Assembly (NCBI RefSeq): GCF_001186125.1
Contig: NW_014040190.1
Coordinates: 8,632-43,200 of the forward strand
Direction: 5' to 3'
DNA length: 34,569 bases
Origin: Sphaeroforma arctica JP610
Lineage: Eukaryota > Opisthokonta > Ichthyosporea > Ichthyophonida
Part shown: positions 23,744 through 34,569 of the stretch, one piece after another
Position numbering within the stretch: position 1 is the first letter of the stretch
Layout of the letters: each line of letters opens with the position of its first letter
Program-made: the position numbers and the translations under genes
Notes under the pieces: generated by a model
Told to the model about the DNA's origin: nothing
The model's database searches: none
What the model saw: only the letters and a program-made list of their open reading frames with translations

Positions 23744-25066
23744 TCAAGATTCTGACAGCACCGGCTGCGATTGATAACGGCTGAAATTCACGCCAGGTTG
23801 GCCCCTTGTACTCCTGATTAGTTGAGAAATTCTCCCAAGGCGCATTACTCTTTGTTGCAAGTAATTGCGAAACAGGTGCACCTTCGCCCACTGACTCCCT
23901 ACGCCATTGCGATCCTTGTTCTGAGACTAACATTATAAGTCCTCGGTATTGATTAGTACTGAATTATATTCAGTCATAAAAGGACCCTGGATCTCTCAAT
24001 AAAATGCGGGTCGATTTCACAGATGAATTTCAACATGCATTTGTCCAGGTATAGATAGGAAAAGGTATTGACCATACAGTCTGTCTATCGGCTTTAATTT
24101 ATTGTAATGTGCTGCAAAAGTACAATAGAAAATACCATCGTGATGGCAATGGCCCACAGGCCATACATTGAACATTTGCAGCCAAATCTAGATTGACTAG
24201 CTATGAAATAGATAGATCATTCCTATGTAGAATATATCGGAATTTCCATCGATACCAGAATTGGCGAACGTATACATGGAGTTTTCTCTCGGCCAATCAA
24301 GCGCAAATATCAGAGACGATCCTGTGCCACCTCGCTCACGAGATTGGCACTATACTACACATTTCGACCACAGCCTCGAAAACTTGTCTAGTTGAGCGCT
24401 TTAGCGACGATAATCTTGCGCAATTTGTATACCGCACGACAACTCGCACGGTGAAATCCATGCTGTTGCCACAGGCCGACGAGAGCAGCTGAGGCAGTTC
24501 TACCAGAATGCTATGGATAGCTGCACAACACATACATGATGGTTTTTGGTGCGTCTTAAAATAAAAACCACTGGTCTGGCAGTTGAGCTCTCTCAGGCAA
24601 TGGCGTCTATCCGCTCATCATCATTCAATAAGAGCTGCTGTGTATCCATTTGGTTGTCTCGTGAATCCCCTGCGGAATTGTAGTGCCGAGGGCTTATACT
24701 CCGCACCTCCACAGCGCGAGAGTCGGAGTCACCAGGTAACATCTCCAGCGTCTGGACGGCCTGCATGTACGAAATGGAGTTAAGCTAGAGGCAAGATCAT
24801 GAAGATGTTGAAAAAATCAAACCTAAGTATGGGCATTGCAGCAGCTTGAAATTAAGATGAACCTTGGGGACTTTGATAGTATCAGAAGGCTGCACTATTG
24901 GTAATTCTAAATATTTCTTCCGTAATCTAACCTGAGGTACTGACGCTCACATTGGACATTGGAATTCGGTACCGTGCAACAAAGACGACCACTTTGACGA
25001 AAAAAAATTTGCAGTCAATGAACAACATACGACTATACAATTCATTGACAAATTCTTTGAATTGCA
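23744..25066. other. intergenic region between convergent RING and DHHC genes
   Basis: No conserved protein was recognised. A 99-codon plus-strand frame at 24193-24492 has ordinary composition but no identifiable domain. A ~26-base segment near 24143-24170 (ATGGCCCACAGGCCATACA) closely resembles one at about 7656-7682 in a cap methyltransferase intron, suggesting a dispersed repeat. Confidence 0.5.
23999..24004 (+). terminator. candidate polyadenylation signal
   Basis: AATAAA lies about 255 nt after the partial paralogue's stop. It could serve the RING gene or the duplicate. Confidence 0.25.
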
Positions 25067-27262
25067 TTATACGGTGAGACTAGCGTCGGAAAGGGATAGG
25101 TCAGGATGAGCATGTTGACAGAGCAATATAAAACCACTGCTGGAAAGGAATAAAGGACATACATTGCCACCAGAAGAGCGCTTGGGATATGAAGGTGCGA
25201 ACGGCCAAAGCCAACTCCAACTCAGTGCGCCTCCACAGGCATCTTCTATTCCATCTCGGCAGGTACGCTTGGCTCCAAATCGATTGTTCATCCGATCAAT
25301 CTATAGATACAATGTAGATTCGCGATAAGGACAATACAGACGACTCGCTCGACTATATTCGCTCAAGTATATGCAAGAAATACTGGAAATATACACCCGC
25401 GCCGTGTTTATTCGTATATCGATGCATCGAAAGGACTGCAAAAGTGGCTAGCAGCTTATATGCTTTCGTGTACATGTTTGCAAAAGAGCTTCGGGTGACC
25501 GCTGGTATATACGCATATCTACATCTTCCGGACACGCACTCGAAATTGTTCATTGAAGAATTGAACTTCAAACTTACCGTGGATGTATTGGATCCCAGCG
25601 ACGTCAGAACATCGATCATCATGCCACAGGTGAACAGACCAAACAGAAGTCCCTCGAAACAAACGCCCCCCAGATACCCAAGATCAGACGCCTGCCCGCA
25701 TTCATCCCGAAAGCCCGACTGTGTCCGTGCCAATGTACAAGATGTTGGTTTAAGATGCGAGTTCATACACACGCCACTGCACACAATACATTTGGAAACT
25801 GAATTGAGTCTGTGTGCGCGCAAATGGTTAAACTATGCCTGAATTTTAGGGTAAGTCCGTAATTAAAATATACGGTGTCGTAGGTACAATTCGCAATGAT
25901 AGCTAGTAATCTTCAACACATGGTTGCATAGCACTAAAAGGGATCAGGAAAGCGTTTATCAATTTCATGGCAGGCTTGCATCTCCCTATCAACACACGAA
26001 GCCAAGCGATTAATGACGGATCATCGAGCGTGAAACTAGCAGGAAGACTATACAATTGTAGCTACAAGGGAGAAACAGTCACACATCAGCATGAGAAATT
26101 ACTAGGAATATCAAAGCACACAAGGATGCGATGATATACAAGATTTCAAGACAACGGACTGCTCAAACCCGTCACAAACCGCGTGTCTCGAATATGAGAT
26201 TGAAAAAATTCAAATATTGAACCACGACCTGAATTCAAGCAGTTCACAAATAGCATAAAAACACAAGCAAGCAGATTATCGTACACAAGCTTGATAATGA
26301 CTCAGACAGGCAGGCGATGATAAATGTCTATCACATACGTCTTTGCAATCGAAGAATCGTAGTAAGATCAACCCGATGGAAGCCATCGATATCAGGAAAA
26401 TATAAAGCAGAAACAGCAAGAAGTGCTTCATGTTTCGTCGGCCGATGCAATTGTTCATCCACGGACTGTCCTATCGAGAAGACATCAAGAGTGTAATATT
26501 CACAAGATCAGATTTGCAAATTGTTTCGATATAAAAAATTCAGATTATCGGTTCGACACAGGCTTGAAAAAAAAATCATAATCATTGAGTCGCACTTGAA
26601 ATATATGCTTCCGAATTTTGTCTTGTAGGCATATTGATATATATCAGAACAAAAAGTCTACGCTGAGCTTATGAATACAACAGAAACTAACATACCAGTG
26701 ATGATCCATCTTCTCAATGCATCTATTGCAGGTGCTGCAATGGTGGGCTTGGTGCGGTTTCATCAGCTGACAGGCAAAGTGCGACGAGTATGTGAGTGTC
26801 TCAACGAATATCTCTTATCCAATCGGTTAAATAGAATAAACCAATGAAGAGACTGACGAAACATAGAAACTGCCGCTAACTTAAATATCACTTGAATCGT
26901 ATAGACAAGAAGCTCATAGACAAATAGCGTCAACATCGCGCTGCCAGCATCGGCCGCAGTTCAGCATTTGATAATCCAGATGAGGACTCGAATTAAGGGC
27001 TTGAATGGTGCAAACCAACTCACTACGCATGCAGTACTTCCGACTAGAAAACTTAGAATGGCACGCCAATGGAATTGTAGGCGTGCTCAATCGCAAAGTG
27101 GGCGTTCATTGATTGACGAACGCGTCGTGCTACGGCTCTTATAGCCTGTCGGAAATAGTTATCAATCATACCCGACATTTTGTACATAATGAATTCCTGT
27201 TTCCAAATTCGTCAAGTTCGAATTCGGGGCCGTCTGACGCTGCTGTGAACTTCTTTATCGAG

Positions 27263-27301
<39 letters not shown>

Positions 27302-28118
27302 TTGTGACTCAAATTAGTGCCGATTGTGATGTTCACCTGGCCACAGTATCATTGATTGGAAGACCTCGCTTGTTGTGAATATAGAGGTTCTTGTACTTGT
27401 ATATGAACAAGAAGCGTTTGCGTTCATGCGTGCACCTTTTTTTTTCTGCCGCGGGCTACTGCTCATGCCCAAACTAAACACACCGCCAACGTCGCGAATG
27501 AAAAATTCACTTGCCTGTTTAGATAGCGAAATATAAAGAACCGCGCACACTGAGTGGCACGTACCTGGGTCAGAAAGCATGCACATTATGTGCGAGAATC
27601 CAGCTAAGCAGGCCAGGCACAGGTACGGCAGCAGTACACATAGCATCAACAAGGTGGACTCGCTATACATCGGTATAATGACTCGCGTGCATACGACTAC
27701 CACGGCGAACCATATGAACACGTGCGTTAAACTGCATGTGTGTCAATCTTAGATTAGTAGGATGGAGAGCCTAATTGTTTTGCCGCACACGTCACAGTGA
27801 TTCAGTCGCCAAGTGGTAATGCGACGAAAGGAATGAAGTCTAACGCGCATTAACGAAGTGCGTGCCAAGGAACCGGCATATATTCATCCTCAATCTTCGC
27901 CCTGTTTCAAGGCTGAATATATACGATGGTCAATGATGTTGGTGTAGTGTTGTGCCTGCAATTATATCCCTCTCCAATGCCGTCATTTTGGCTGCAAATA
28001 TGGCACATGTAGTGTGCATGATGTTAAAAAACACTTACAGCGCTGTGAAGATGCCGCAGCAGTCCCTTATGAACCATCCATCGCGCCGGAAATCACTGTA
28101 CATGTCGCGTAATCTCAT
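25067..28118 (-). CDS. DHHC-type protein S-acyltransferase (palmitoyltransferase)
   Basis: Adds palmitate to cysteines of membrane-associated proteins, usually at the Golgi or plasma membrane. Exons in minus order are 28118-28039, 27731-27565, 27263-27172, 26766-26696, 26465-26339, 25718-25578 and 25300-25067. All are GT-AG and in phase, about 303 residues, near the length of animal ZDHHC3/7. The N-terminus reads WFIRDCCGIF, as in ZDHHC3. Four membrane segments are visible: ~13-45, ~50-78, ~150-174 and ~191-215. The cysteine-rich domain spans exons 3-5: LCTKCR, KPHQAHHCSTCNRC, EKMDHHCPWMNNCIG. Spacing C-x2-C-x9-HC is exact only with these junctions; the catalytic motif is D134-H-H-C137. Downstream are CFEGLLFGLFT, IDRMNNRF and GGALSWSWLWPF, matching the family tail. 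The last exon may instead splice at 25163 (GTATGT), leaving the final ~31 residues uncertain. The start is the first in-frame ATG after a stop; a second ATG lies five codons on. Confidence 0.93.
27265..27297. repeat. (TA)n microsatellite forming a splice acceptor region
   Basis: About 16 TA units lie immediately upstream, on the minus strand, of exon 3 of the DHHC gene. The AG at 27265-27264 that defines the exon is the end of this tract, so the array occupies the usual polypyrimidine position. Confidence 0.9.
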
Positions 28119-28907
28119 CGGGCTACAGTTGCATCTGCGCAAGTACAAAAGAAATCGCAAGCTTATCGTGCCATTACATATTTACGAAAACATATATGCG
28201 AGCTTTTGTTTGTACTATATAGTGAGCAACAGCACTTTCAAAATAGAGACGAGTAGAATATGCTAACGGTACACAGAGCACTGGCATTACAGATGCACTC
28301 ATAAAATCAATCACTTACTATTTTAGCATCGTGTACGACTTCTTTGCAGTTCAAATGTTATTCGTTTGTAATCATTAGACATAGCAGTAGTAGACGCGCA
28401 AAAGATATTAACAAACATCAACCAGGAGTAGAAGGTGTATAGTGCTAAAGGTGTGTCGTTGCCCCCCACCAGGCACTCTTATGTGTTCAGTATTATAATA
28501 TGCTGAGAAGCGCTCTTCAGGTATCCAAGTATGCTAAGTAAGTTATGTGAAAGAATAGTAGGATCTGGACACGCTACCACTGTGTATCACTCATATGTAT
28601 GGCCCTACCCACTGGCACGCACGAAACGTTTTGTACCTCCATATTCGGTCATTGCACATAAAACATACATGACATCTCAGTCAGTGCACTGCGGCTGTGT
28701 CAGTGCATACCCCTTACTTAGAATATCCCTGTCAGTATATACTGGGTTTACGGGAATATCTTGATAAGGAGTTTACAGTAATGTCCTTGGAAGAGAGTAA
28801 GGGAATATCCTAAGTAAGAGTATACGAGAATATCCTGAGAAACAAACATGTACTGACACAACTGCAATGCACAGTGTATATGATACAACATTGAGCTTTC
28901 GAAAGAA

Positions 28908-28987
28908 TCTTAATATTATATCACATACCCTGTGTATTGCAGCTGTGTCTTAATATTATATCACATACCCTATGCATTGCAGCTGTG
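28908..28987. repeat. 40-bp tandem duplication
   Basis: Two copies of a unit beginning TCTTAATATTATATCACATA, at 28908 and 28948, differ at about two positions. Related text (GCACTGCGGCTGTGTCAGTGCA) lies near 28684. It is non-coding. Confidence 0.9.
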
Positions 28988-30630
28988 TCAATGCACATTT
29001 TTAACTCGGGATTATTCCACAAGCTCTCAGGTTGCACCATATATATATTCGCTTGCATCCACTAGCTCAAGGTATGAATAAGTAAATCGTATATATTATT
29101 TACTCCAGATTATTCCGTAACTCCCTATGTTTGTCATATACAAATTTACTTGCATAAACTTTCTGTGTTACAATTTGTAATATATACATTTTTTTTCTAT
29201 TCACCTCTGCACTGTCGCGAGGAGCATACCACTATCGTTCTCAGACCGGAAATCCACTATTTAGAGTAATGATACGTGTTACTAGTGTATTTGTACTTGC
29301 ATATGTAAGTACTATACCACGACGCATATGTTACGGTCGTTTCCAGTTTTGAAACTGTATCAAGTGCGAGAAATACGAAATATACTTAGGTATTTGTACC
29401 TGCTTGCGACTACTTTACCTAAACATATATTACAGTCGTTTTCAAATTATGAGCCCTACCAAATTGAAGGGATGCTGAGCGATACTACAGTGATCAAACT
29501 TGCATGTCTTACGCAAAGAACATACCAAGAAAAATGCAACACAGCCGTTTTCGGTATGTAACCTCTACCACCTGAGAGGAATCCTAACCGATACTAGAGC
29601 ATTTGTATATACACATGTTAACTCCCACAACGCAGATATTGCATGAAAACATACGGCTCATGGCTCTTCTGTATACACCCACGATACACACCTTATCATC
29701 ATAGTCACCATCTAATTTCTGTCCACAGACAACTATTCGTCTATATGCACGCATACACATTCAATTCAATTCAATTCAGGGGAGTGTATTGCTCGAAGCA
29801 AATACACACAATTTGTCGCACAGCGCACAGTCGCAGCGTATGGCCGACGGCAGTGCTCTGCAATTTCCTTCAATAAAATGGTGTAACTAATTTCCCCGCC
29901 AAATACACTTGGGTCTATATATAGATAGCGTCGGCTGCCGGTCTAGAATTGACACCAATAAATACATATAATATTCACATCAATTTTTTTTTAAACTAAT
30001 AATAAAACATGTCTCCGACACGGGGACTGAAAGCGTTAACTTTGTAGAAAAAAATTCACATGATTTTGAAATTGAAAAGGAAAAATTGAAGAGGGAAAGA
30101 AAATTTGAAATTGAAGAAGTAAATTTGAAGTGGAAAGAAAATTAGGACTTGGAAGGTTTGGGAGTAGTAAAAATATAAAAAGGGAGTAAACAAAAATGCT
30201 TGCATTTATAAGGAAAACTGAGAACTGTGAACTTTGAAGTGTTAAGTATGAAAAGAGGCCAAATAGCAAGGTATTGATAAGTGTGAGTGTAAAATGGTCA
30301 TGTTAGGTGAATATATAGTTGTATGTTGGGGAGTTCATGAGGTTATTCATACGAGGAGTGCAGGTGATGTGAACAGTGTTTGGAAAGGAATGTATAATAC
30401 TTCGTAAGTAGAATATAAGACTGTATTCTTGAAGGCATGTAGGTGTGCATTGTTTGGTTTGTTGTGCTGCAGTGTGACCCGCGTGTCTTTGTGTGCAATC
30501 AAGAAGAACTGATTGTTTGACATGGTTTAAGTATTGTGCATAGTATATGTGGTAATTTTTCAAAACTAGTAAAAAATTTTGCATGGTTTAAGTGGACATT
30601 AGTGCATTGAGGACCGGAACAGGTTGGATG

Positions 30631-31020
30631 TGCTATACATGTGTGCAATGCAATCGAGGATATCAGTGATTGAGGAGGGGAACTGGTAGCATCTGATTGA
30701 AGTAAGACTTAATATTTCTATTATACGTTTTAATAATATTGAATACAAATATAAGTAAGACTTTATATTTTTATTATACGTTTTAATAATATTGAATACA
30801 AATGTAACATGGGACCGTTGGTAAAGTCATAAAAGTAATTGAAGTAAGACTATAATTTCGTTGCATGTGCTATGCATGTGTGCAATGCAATGGAGGACAT
30901 CAGTAATTAATGAGGGGAACTGGCAGCATCTGATTGAAGTAAGACTTTATATTTTTATTATACGTTCTAATGGAACCCTTGGTAAAGTCATAAGAGTAAT
31001 TGAAGTAAGACTATAGTTTG
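30631..31020. repeat. imperfect duplications of ~100 bp and ~53 bp
   Basis: A segment starting TGCTATACATGTGTGCAATG at 30631 recurs at about 30868 with scattered changes over ~100 bases. Inside it, a 53-base unit starting AGTAAGACTT (30701, again 30754, partly near 30938) is repeated. A further pair starts at about 30814 and 30972 (TTGGTAAAGTCATAA). The nested pattern suggests repeated local duplication of one sequence, possibly a transposon end. Confidence 0.75.
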
Positions 31021-31408
31021 TGATGTGTCTTTTATTAATATTGAATACAATTGTAAATTCTATTACATATTGTGAGTTTCGTGCGTAGTAAAGGTGATAA
31101 TAACGTAAAATTAAGTAAAATGGATGTCGATGCTGTATACTAGTACGTGTGCAATTGTGTATCTCAATTGAACAGGTTGTGAAATTGGAAACTGAGTAAA
31201 CAAAAGGTATGTGTGTGCCCACTGGTATTAATTCAAAGTGCAATAATTGCAGCATGTTGGACGTTATTTGATTCTTGTGCCAGGTAGACGGGGCTGTGAG
31301 TAAAGTGGAATATAAAAGTAAGTGCCTGGAAGAGATAATTATAATTATAACATAGAATATATATACAGGTTTGTACCTGGAAGAAAGGTCATTTTGTATA
31401 TATGCAGG

Positions 31409-32102
31409 TTAGTACATGGAAGTATCGTCCTCTTCTGTGATTTGTTCGCAAATGATATCCAAGTCTTCTTGAAGCCAGCGGAGACAGGTAGTGGATTTTG
31501 ATGGTTCGATTATCCAACAGTAACCGTCTTCATCGTTATCGAAGGTAATTGAAGTATATTTACGATATATTTCTCTACGAAGGTGTATGTAGCATTTACC
31601 GTTTAAGAGTATGAGAGAGTTGTCCTGACCAAAACAATATTGTATAATGAGAGATTCATGCAATTGAATATCTTCCTCGGCAGAAATCCACTGTAGTCGT
31701 CTACCAGTTTTTTTCACAGACCTGTTTTAACATAATATGTAAAGAATCCTGTACACAATCAATGCTTGCAAGGGGGCAATCAAAGGAACGAGTGTTGGGA
31801 GCATTACAATTGTTAACATCAATTCCATATACTTTTGCATACACCATGCCATCCACATTTAGTGGATTATCGTATTGGAATAGATGTTGGATATCAAGGA
31901 CATCATTATCTTTCAATACATTGACCACCTCTATATCCAGACCTGATACATCGCCCTTTTGGACATTTCTGAGCATATCACCATGGATGAGCTGGAGTTT
32001 AATGCGAGCGATGACCGGATTATGGTTGAGATTATGGCTTCTGATCTGTCCTATCTGACCCCTTTTAAGAGACTTGCGGACGGGCGTGTAGTTCAAACCC
32101 AT
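31409..32102 (-). other. unidentified minus-strand reading frames
   Basis: Two minus-strand frames of 102 and 133 codons lie next to each other in a region otherwise closed in most frames. Their composition is balanced and protein-like: one has RGQIGQIRSHNLNHNPV and LQLIHGDML, the other is rich in acidic and aromatic residues near its end. I recognise no domain. Because they lie between AT-rich repeats and a retrotransposon fossil, they may belong to a mobile element rather than a host gene. I make no claim about function. Confidence 0.3.
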
Positions 32103-32160
32103 TACGTAAGTTTTTTTGTTGGTATAATGTGTTTATTATGTTACATGTATAAATGTGAAA

Positions 32161-32276
32161 CTGAGATAGATTAGTTTATATACTAAAAGGTTAATGACAT
32201 GTATGTGGATATATGATTCTGAGATAGACTAGTTTATATACTAAAAGGTTAATGACATGTATGTGGATATATGATT
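32161..32276. repeat. 58-bp tandem duplication
   Basis: Two copies of a 58-base unit starting CTGAGATAGATTAGTTTATA, at 32161 and 32219, differ at about one position. The near identity implies a recent event. It is non-coding. Confidence 0.95.
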
Positions 32277-33030
32277 ATAAACATAGCGGAAGTGAAACAT
32301 TTGCCTGTATGTGCATATGTGTGAGTATGGAAGATAGGGATACTATTATTTATTTCAAAAATGGCAAGTATGTATGAAACAATGTATGAACATATGGTAT
32401 GGCTCTCATAGTCGCTGTAGTGGTTCAGGAAAGATTCATGGGAAGAAGTGGTCAGTAAATTCCCTTTTGAAGCTTGAGCCAGGTGAGTCGACAATGGAAG
32501 ATATGTGCGGAGTAAATTCGGGACGATGTTGAAAAAACACTATTTCTATCGAATGTTTCATATATTCGCTTGCTGACCTACTAAGTAGAGTACCCACCTC
32601 TGTGGTACGGATCGGGTCTGCGCCGGGTAGTGCCGCGGAATGGGTTAGTGCAGAGTACGAAATACCGAGAAGGACCAGGTTATCCGTCATAATCCGGTCA
32701 AGAAGCGAGGATGGGGGTAAGCCAATGCCGCACCAGACCACGGATGAATTCGGTATGTGTTGGCTGGCCTGGATCGGAAGTATCATAGTCGGAACCAACA
32801 AGCGCGATTGTACAAATTAAAAATAAATTATGTGATTTTATGAACAAGTTGCCTTTTGGGGTAAATTTTATTTCTAAAAAAAGGATATACTTATGCGTCA
32901 CCACACAAAATTTGTGGGACAGGAAATTTATGTGCTTGGCAGCTACTTCATTGGTTCTGTTGGTGCAATGTAACATTGTTTTGTGAACTGCTTGCTGTTT
33001 ACACGGAGGAAGTTGTTTTAAATCTCCATT
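32277..33030. other. non-coding stretch with a GC-richer island
   Basis: About 32575-32810 is clearly richer in G and C than its flanks and is open in several frames on both strands, but no family is recognisable. It may be part of a transposon terminal or internal region. The remainder is AT-rich and featureless. Confidence 0.4.
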
Positions 33031-33519
33031 AGAACTATGCTTATACCGCCAAATAGAATAGCTAAGATAGTGTTTCGCCATCTCGTAGTAGAATGGAAGC
33101 TACTCCGGTGAACGCACTGAATCGTATTGCATGGGAATGAGGAACTTTATCTTTGACAATATTTACTGACCATGTCTTTCTTACTCCTGCGCCAGAACTA
33201 TGCTTATACCGCCAAATAGAATAGCTAAGATAGTGTTTCGCCATCTCGTAGTAGAATGGAAGCTACTCCGGTGAACACACTGAATCGTATTGCATGGGAA
33301 TGAGGAACTTTATCTTTGACAATTTTTACTGACCATGTCTTTCTTACTCCTGCGCCAGAACTATGCTTATACCGCCAAATAGAATAGCTAAGATAGTGTT
33401 TCGCCATCTCGTAGTAGAATGGAAGCTACTCCGGTGAACGCATTGAATCGTATTGCATGGGAATGAGGAACTTCATCTTTGACAATATTTACTGACCATG
33501 TCTTTTTTACTCCTGCGCC
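33031..33519. repeat. 163-bp tandem repeat, three near-identical copies
   Basis: Copies start AGAACTATGCTTATACCGCC at 33031, 33194 and 33357, and each ends CTCCTGCGCC. Only a few substitutions separate them, so the array is young or homogenised. On the minus strand each copy carries a ~60-codon frame beginning MAKHYLSYSIWRYKHSS; because 163 is not a multiple of three, these frames do not fuse. It lies next to the retrotransposon fossil and may be part of it. Confidence 0.97.
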
Positions 33520-33897
33520 ACCTTGTATTCAGAGAAATTGTCGCTGTGAACAACTAGGAGTATTTTCGTGATGAGGATGAAGCCATGAAAAAAGGTCTTG
33601 CATTTCTGAGTGTTTAATAAATGTCAGTAGTTTCGTAGCCATGCTTCTTTGCTGTGGATCTAGGCGAGTATCTGGAATTAAAAATTATCGTCCGCGTAGA
33701 AATTATAGAGCGATTGCATATGTTCAGTAGTTTTATTATGAAAAGGTGTGGCATTAGGTTCAATAGTGTTATAGTTTGAGCTGTGAATGTTAGTATCTGG
33801 AAAACTCTGAAGTGTCGTCTCGCAATCATCTGCAGTGTATGGTGAAATATGAGCGGCAGTATATGGTTGTTGGAAGAAAGGTTGTGTACTTAGATTG
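33520..33897. other. non-coding stretch between the 163-bp array and the retroelement
   Basis: AT-rich sequence without recognisable coding content. It may still belong to the retrotransposon, but nothing in it shows that directly. Confidence 0.4.
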
Positions 33898-34569
33898 AAT
33901 GGTAATTGATTTCGATTACCCCTTCGGATAACAATTTCTCAACTTGTTCTTTTACTACAGCTTCGTGTCTCCAAGAAACATAGTTTCTTGAAGGGCATTT
34001 TGAGCTTAGTAAAGTCTACCTTGGTTAAGTCAAGGCTGACATATCCGTCGTTAAAACGGAATTTTGCCCAATCTATGATCTTTATCTTCTTATTTACTAG
34101 AATCAGATCTATGATTTTGTCCGCAAAGTCAGGTATTAATGCCTTGACTGTGTCTGACGGGGGCTTATATGGTTTTAGACAGTTATCGTCTGATTGATTC
34201 TTTAATGGATCTATGTTATTTGGTAAACCAGTTACGGTTATACCTAGAGTGAGTAAGTCACTCATTCCGACTACTAAGTCCTACTTCTGTGACATCTTAA
34301 CTATCACAGCTTGGGTAGTGATATTTCTATCATCAGCCAGGGAGATTTTAACATCTGTGGCCTTTGTATCACACTTAGAAGTTTTGTCATCTGCTAAGAT
34401 TAGGTGAGTAGTTTGAGTTCGCCTTTCAATGTCTTTCATTAATGCAAAGCGGTCGGATATACATGAAATTTCTGAACCAGGATCAATCAATGCAAGGACT
34501 TTATTTCCATTGCAATGTACAGGGATTATTACACGCTCGTCTAAAGAATCGTTGTATTGTAAACTTCGA
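33898..34569 (-). mobile_element. Ty3/Gypsy-like LTR retrotransposon fossil, pol fragment
   Basis: The minus strand encodes, from the right edge leftwards, a retropepsin-like aspartic protease (VHCNGNKVLALID then PGSEISCIS), a linker, and the start of a reverse transcriptase (VEKLLSEGVIE, the usual Ty3/Gypsy entry motif). The order protease then reverse transcriptase is that of Ty3/Gypsy elements. The upstream part lies outside the window. The copy looks broken, with at least one interruption and no recognisable catalytic part of the reverse transcriptase within the window. No terminal repeat was identified, so age cannot be judged from LTR divergence. Confidence 0.75.

Larger units (their letters stand above)
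28119..31408. other. AT-rich, repeat-bearing non-coding region
   Basis: Upstream of the DHHC gene no conserved coding sequence is visible. About 28720-28850 has several loosely repeated GGGAATATC / GAGAATATCC motifs. About 30040-30130 is a purine-rich strand dominated by GAAATTGAA-like words. Further right are the imperfect duplications listed separately. The short reading frames here have strongly AT-biased composition. Confidence 0.6.

Noticed and set aside
24193-24492. 99-codon plus-strand frame
   Set aside because: No recognisable domain, no splice context and no paralogue in the window; its length is within chance expectation.
25353-25823. A single 156-codon minus-strand gene
   Set aside because: Only 25578-25718 is coding, as an exon of the DHHC gene; the rest is intron read-through on both sides.
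26914-27096. Alternative DHHC exon with a CGRC pair (LNCGRCW)
   Set aside because: Phase and spacing to the HHC motif do not fit. The exon at 27172-27263 with CTKCR gives the exact Cx2Cx9HC spacing and good splice sites.

Overview
The window is a piece of an intron-rich eukaryotic nuclear genome. Six protein-coding genes can be read, five of them spliced. Their introns are about 110 to 890 nt, begin GTATG, GTAAG, GTGAG or GTGTG, and end AG. The intergenic DNA is AT-rich, with (TA)n microsatellites, short minisatellites and an assembly gap. The proteins (a 26/29-kDa / CfaD-type papain protease, an RNMT-like cap methyltransferase, THOC5, a Golgi-type DHHC acyltransferase) resemble animal or amoebozoan versions. 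This fits a unicellular relative of animals or another protist. I cannot name the organism from sequence alone.

Layout. 1-2678: AT microsatellite and non-coding DNA. 2679-4642 (+): secreted papain-family protease with a long N-terminal domain and one intron. 7340-11034 (-): mRNA cap guanine-N7 methyltransferase in five exons, 471 residues; its last exon is only 41 nt. About 12.0-12.4 kb: TA/TG microsatellite around an N gap. 12786-17003 (+): THOC5 in eight visible exons, with the first exon not found. THOC5-like C-terminal sequence continues to 17605 but in shifting frames. 18115-20801 (-): Trm5/TYW2-family tRNA methyltransferase in four exons, 405 residues. 21405-23039 (+): intronless RING-finger protein with a helical, ARM-like tail, followed at 23315-23743 by a partial copy of that tail. 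25067-28118 (-): DHHC palmitoyltransferase in seven exons, about 303 residues. 28.1-34.6 kb: AT-rich repeat-laden DNA with no recognised host gene, a 3 x 163-bp tandem array, and at the right edge a fossil of a Ty3/Gypsy-like LTR retrotransposon on the minus strand that runs out of the window.

The six genes alternate in strand (+ - + - + -), so neighbours are convergent or divergent. The cap methyltransferase and THOC5 are head to head. Both act early on Pol II transcripts: one makes the mature cap, the other belongs to the TREX export complex, which is recruited through the cap in animals. With the tRNA methyltransferase, three consecutive genes concern RNA maturation. Whether this reflects shared regulation or chance is open. 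I found no wholly new system. The most useful observations are the complete exon models, the frame-disturbed THOC5 tail, the archaeal-looking tRNA methyltransferase, the unusual RING, and unidentified reading frames near 31.4-32.1 kb.
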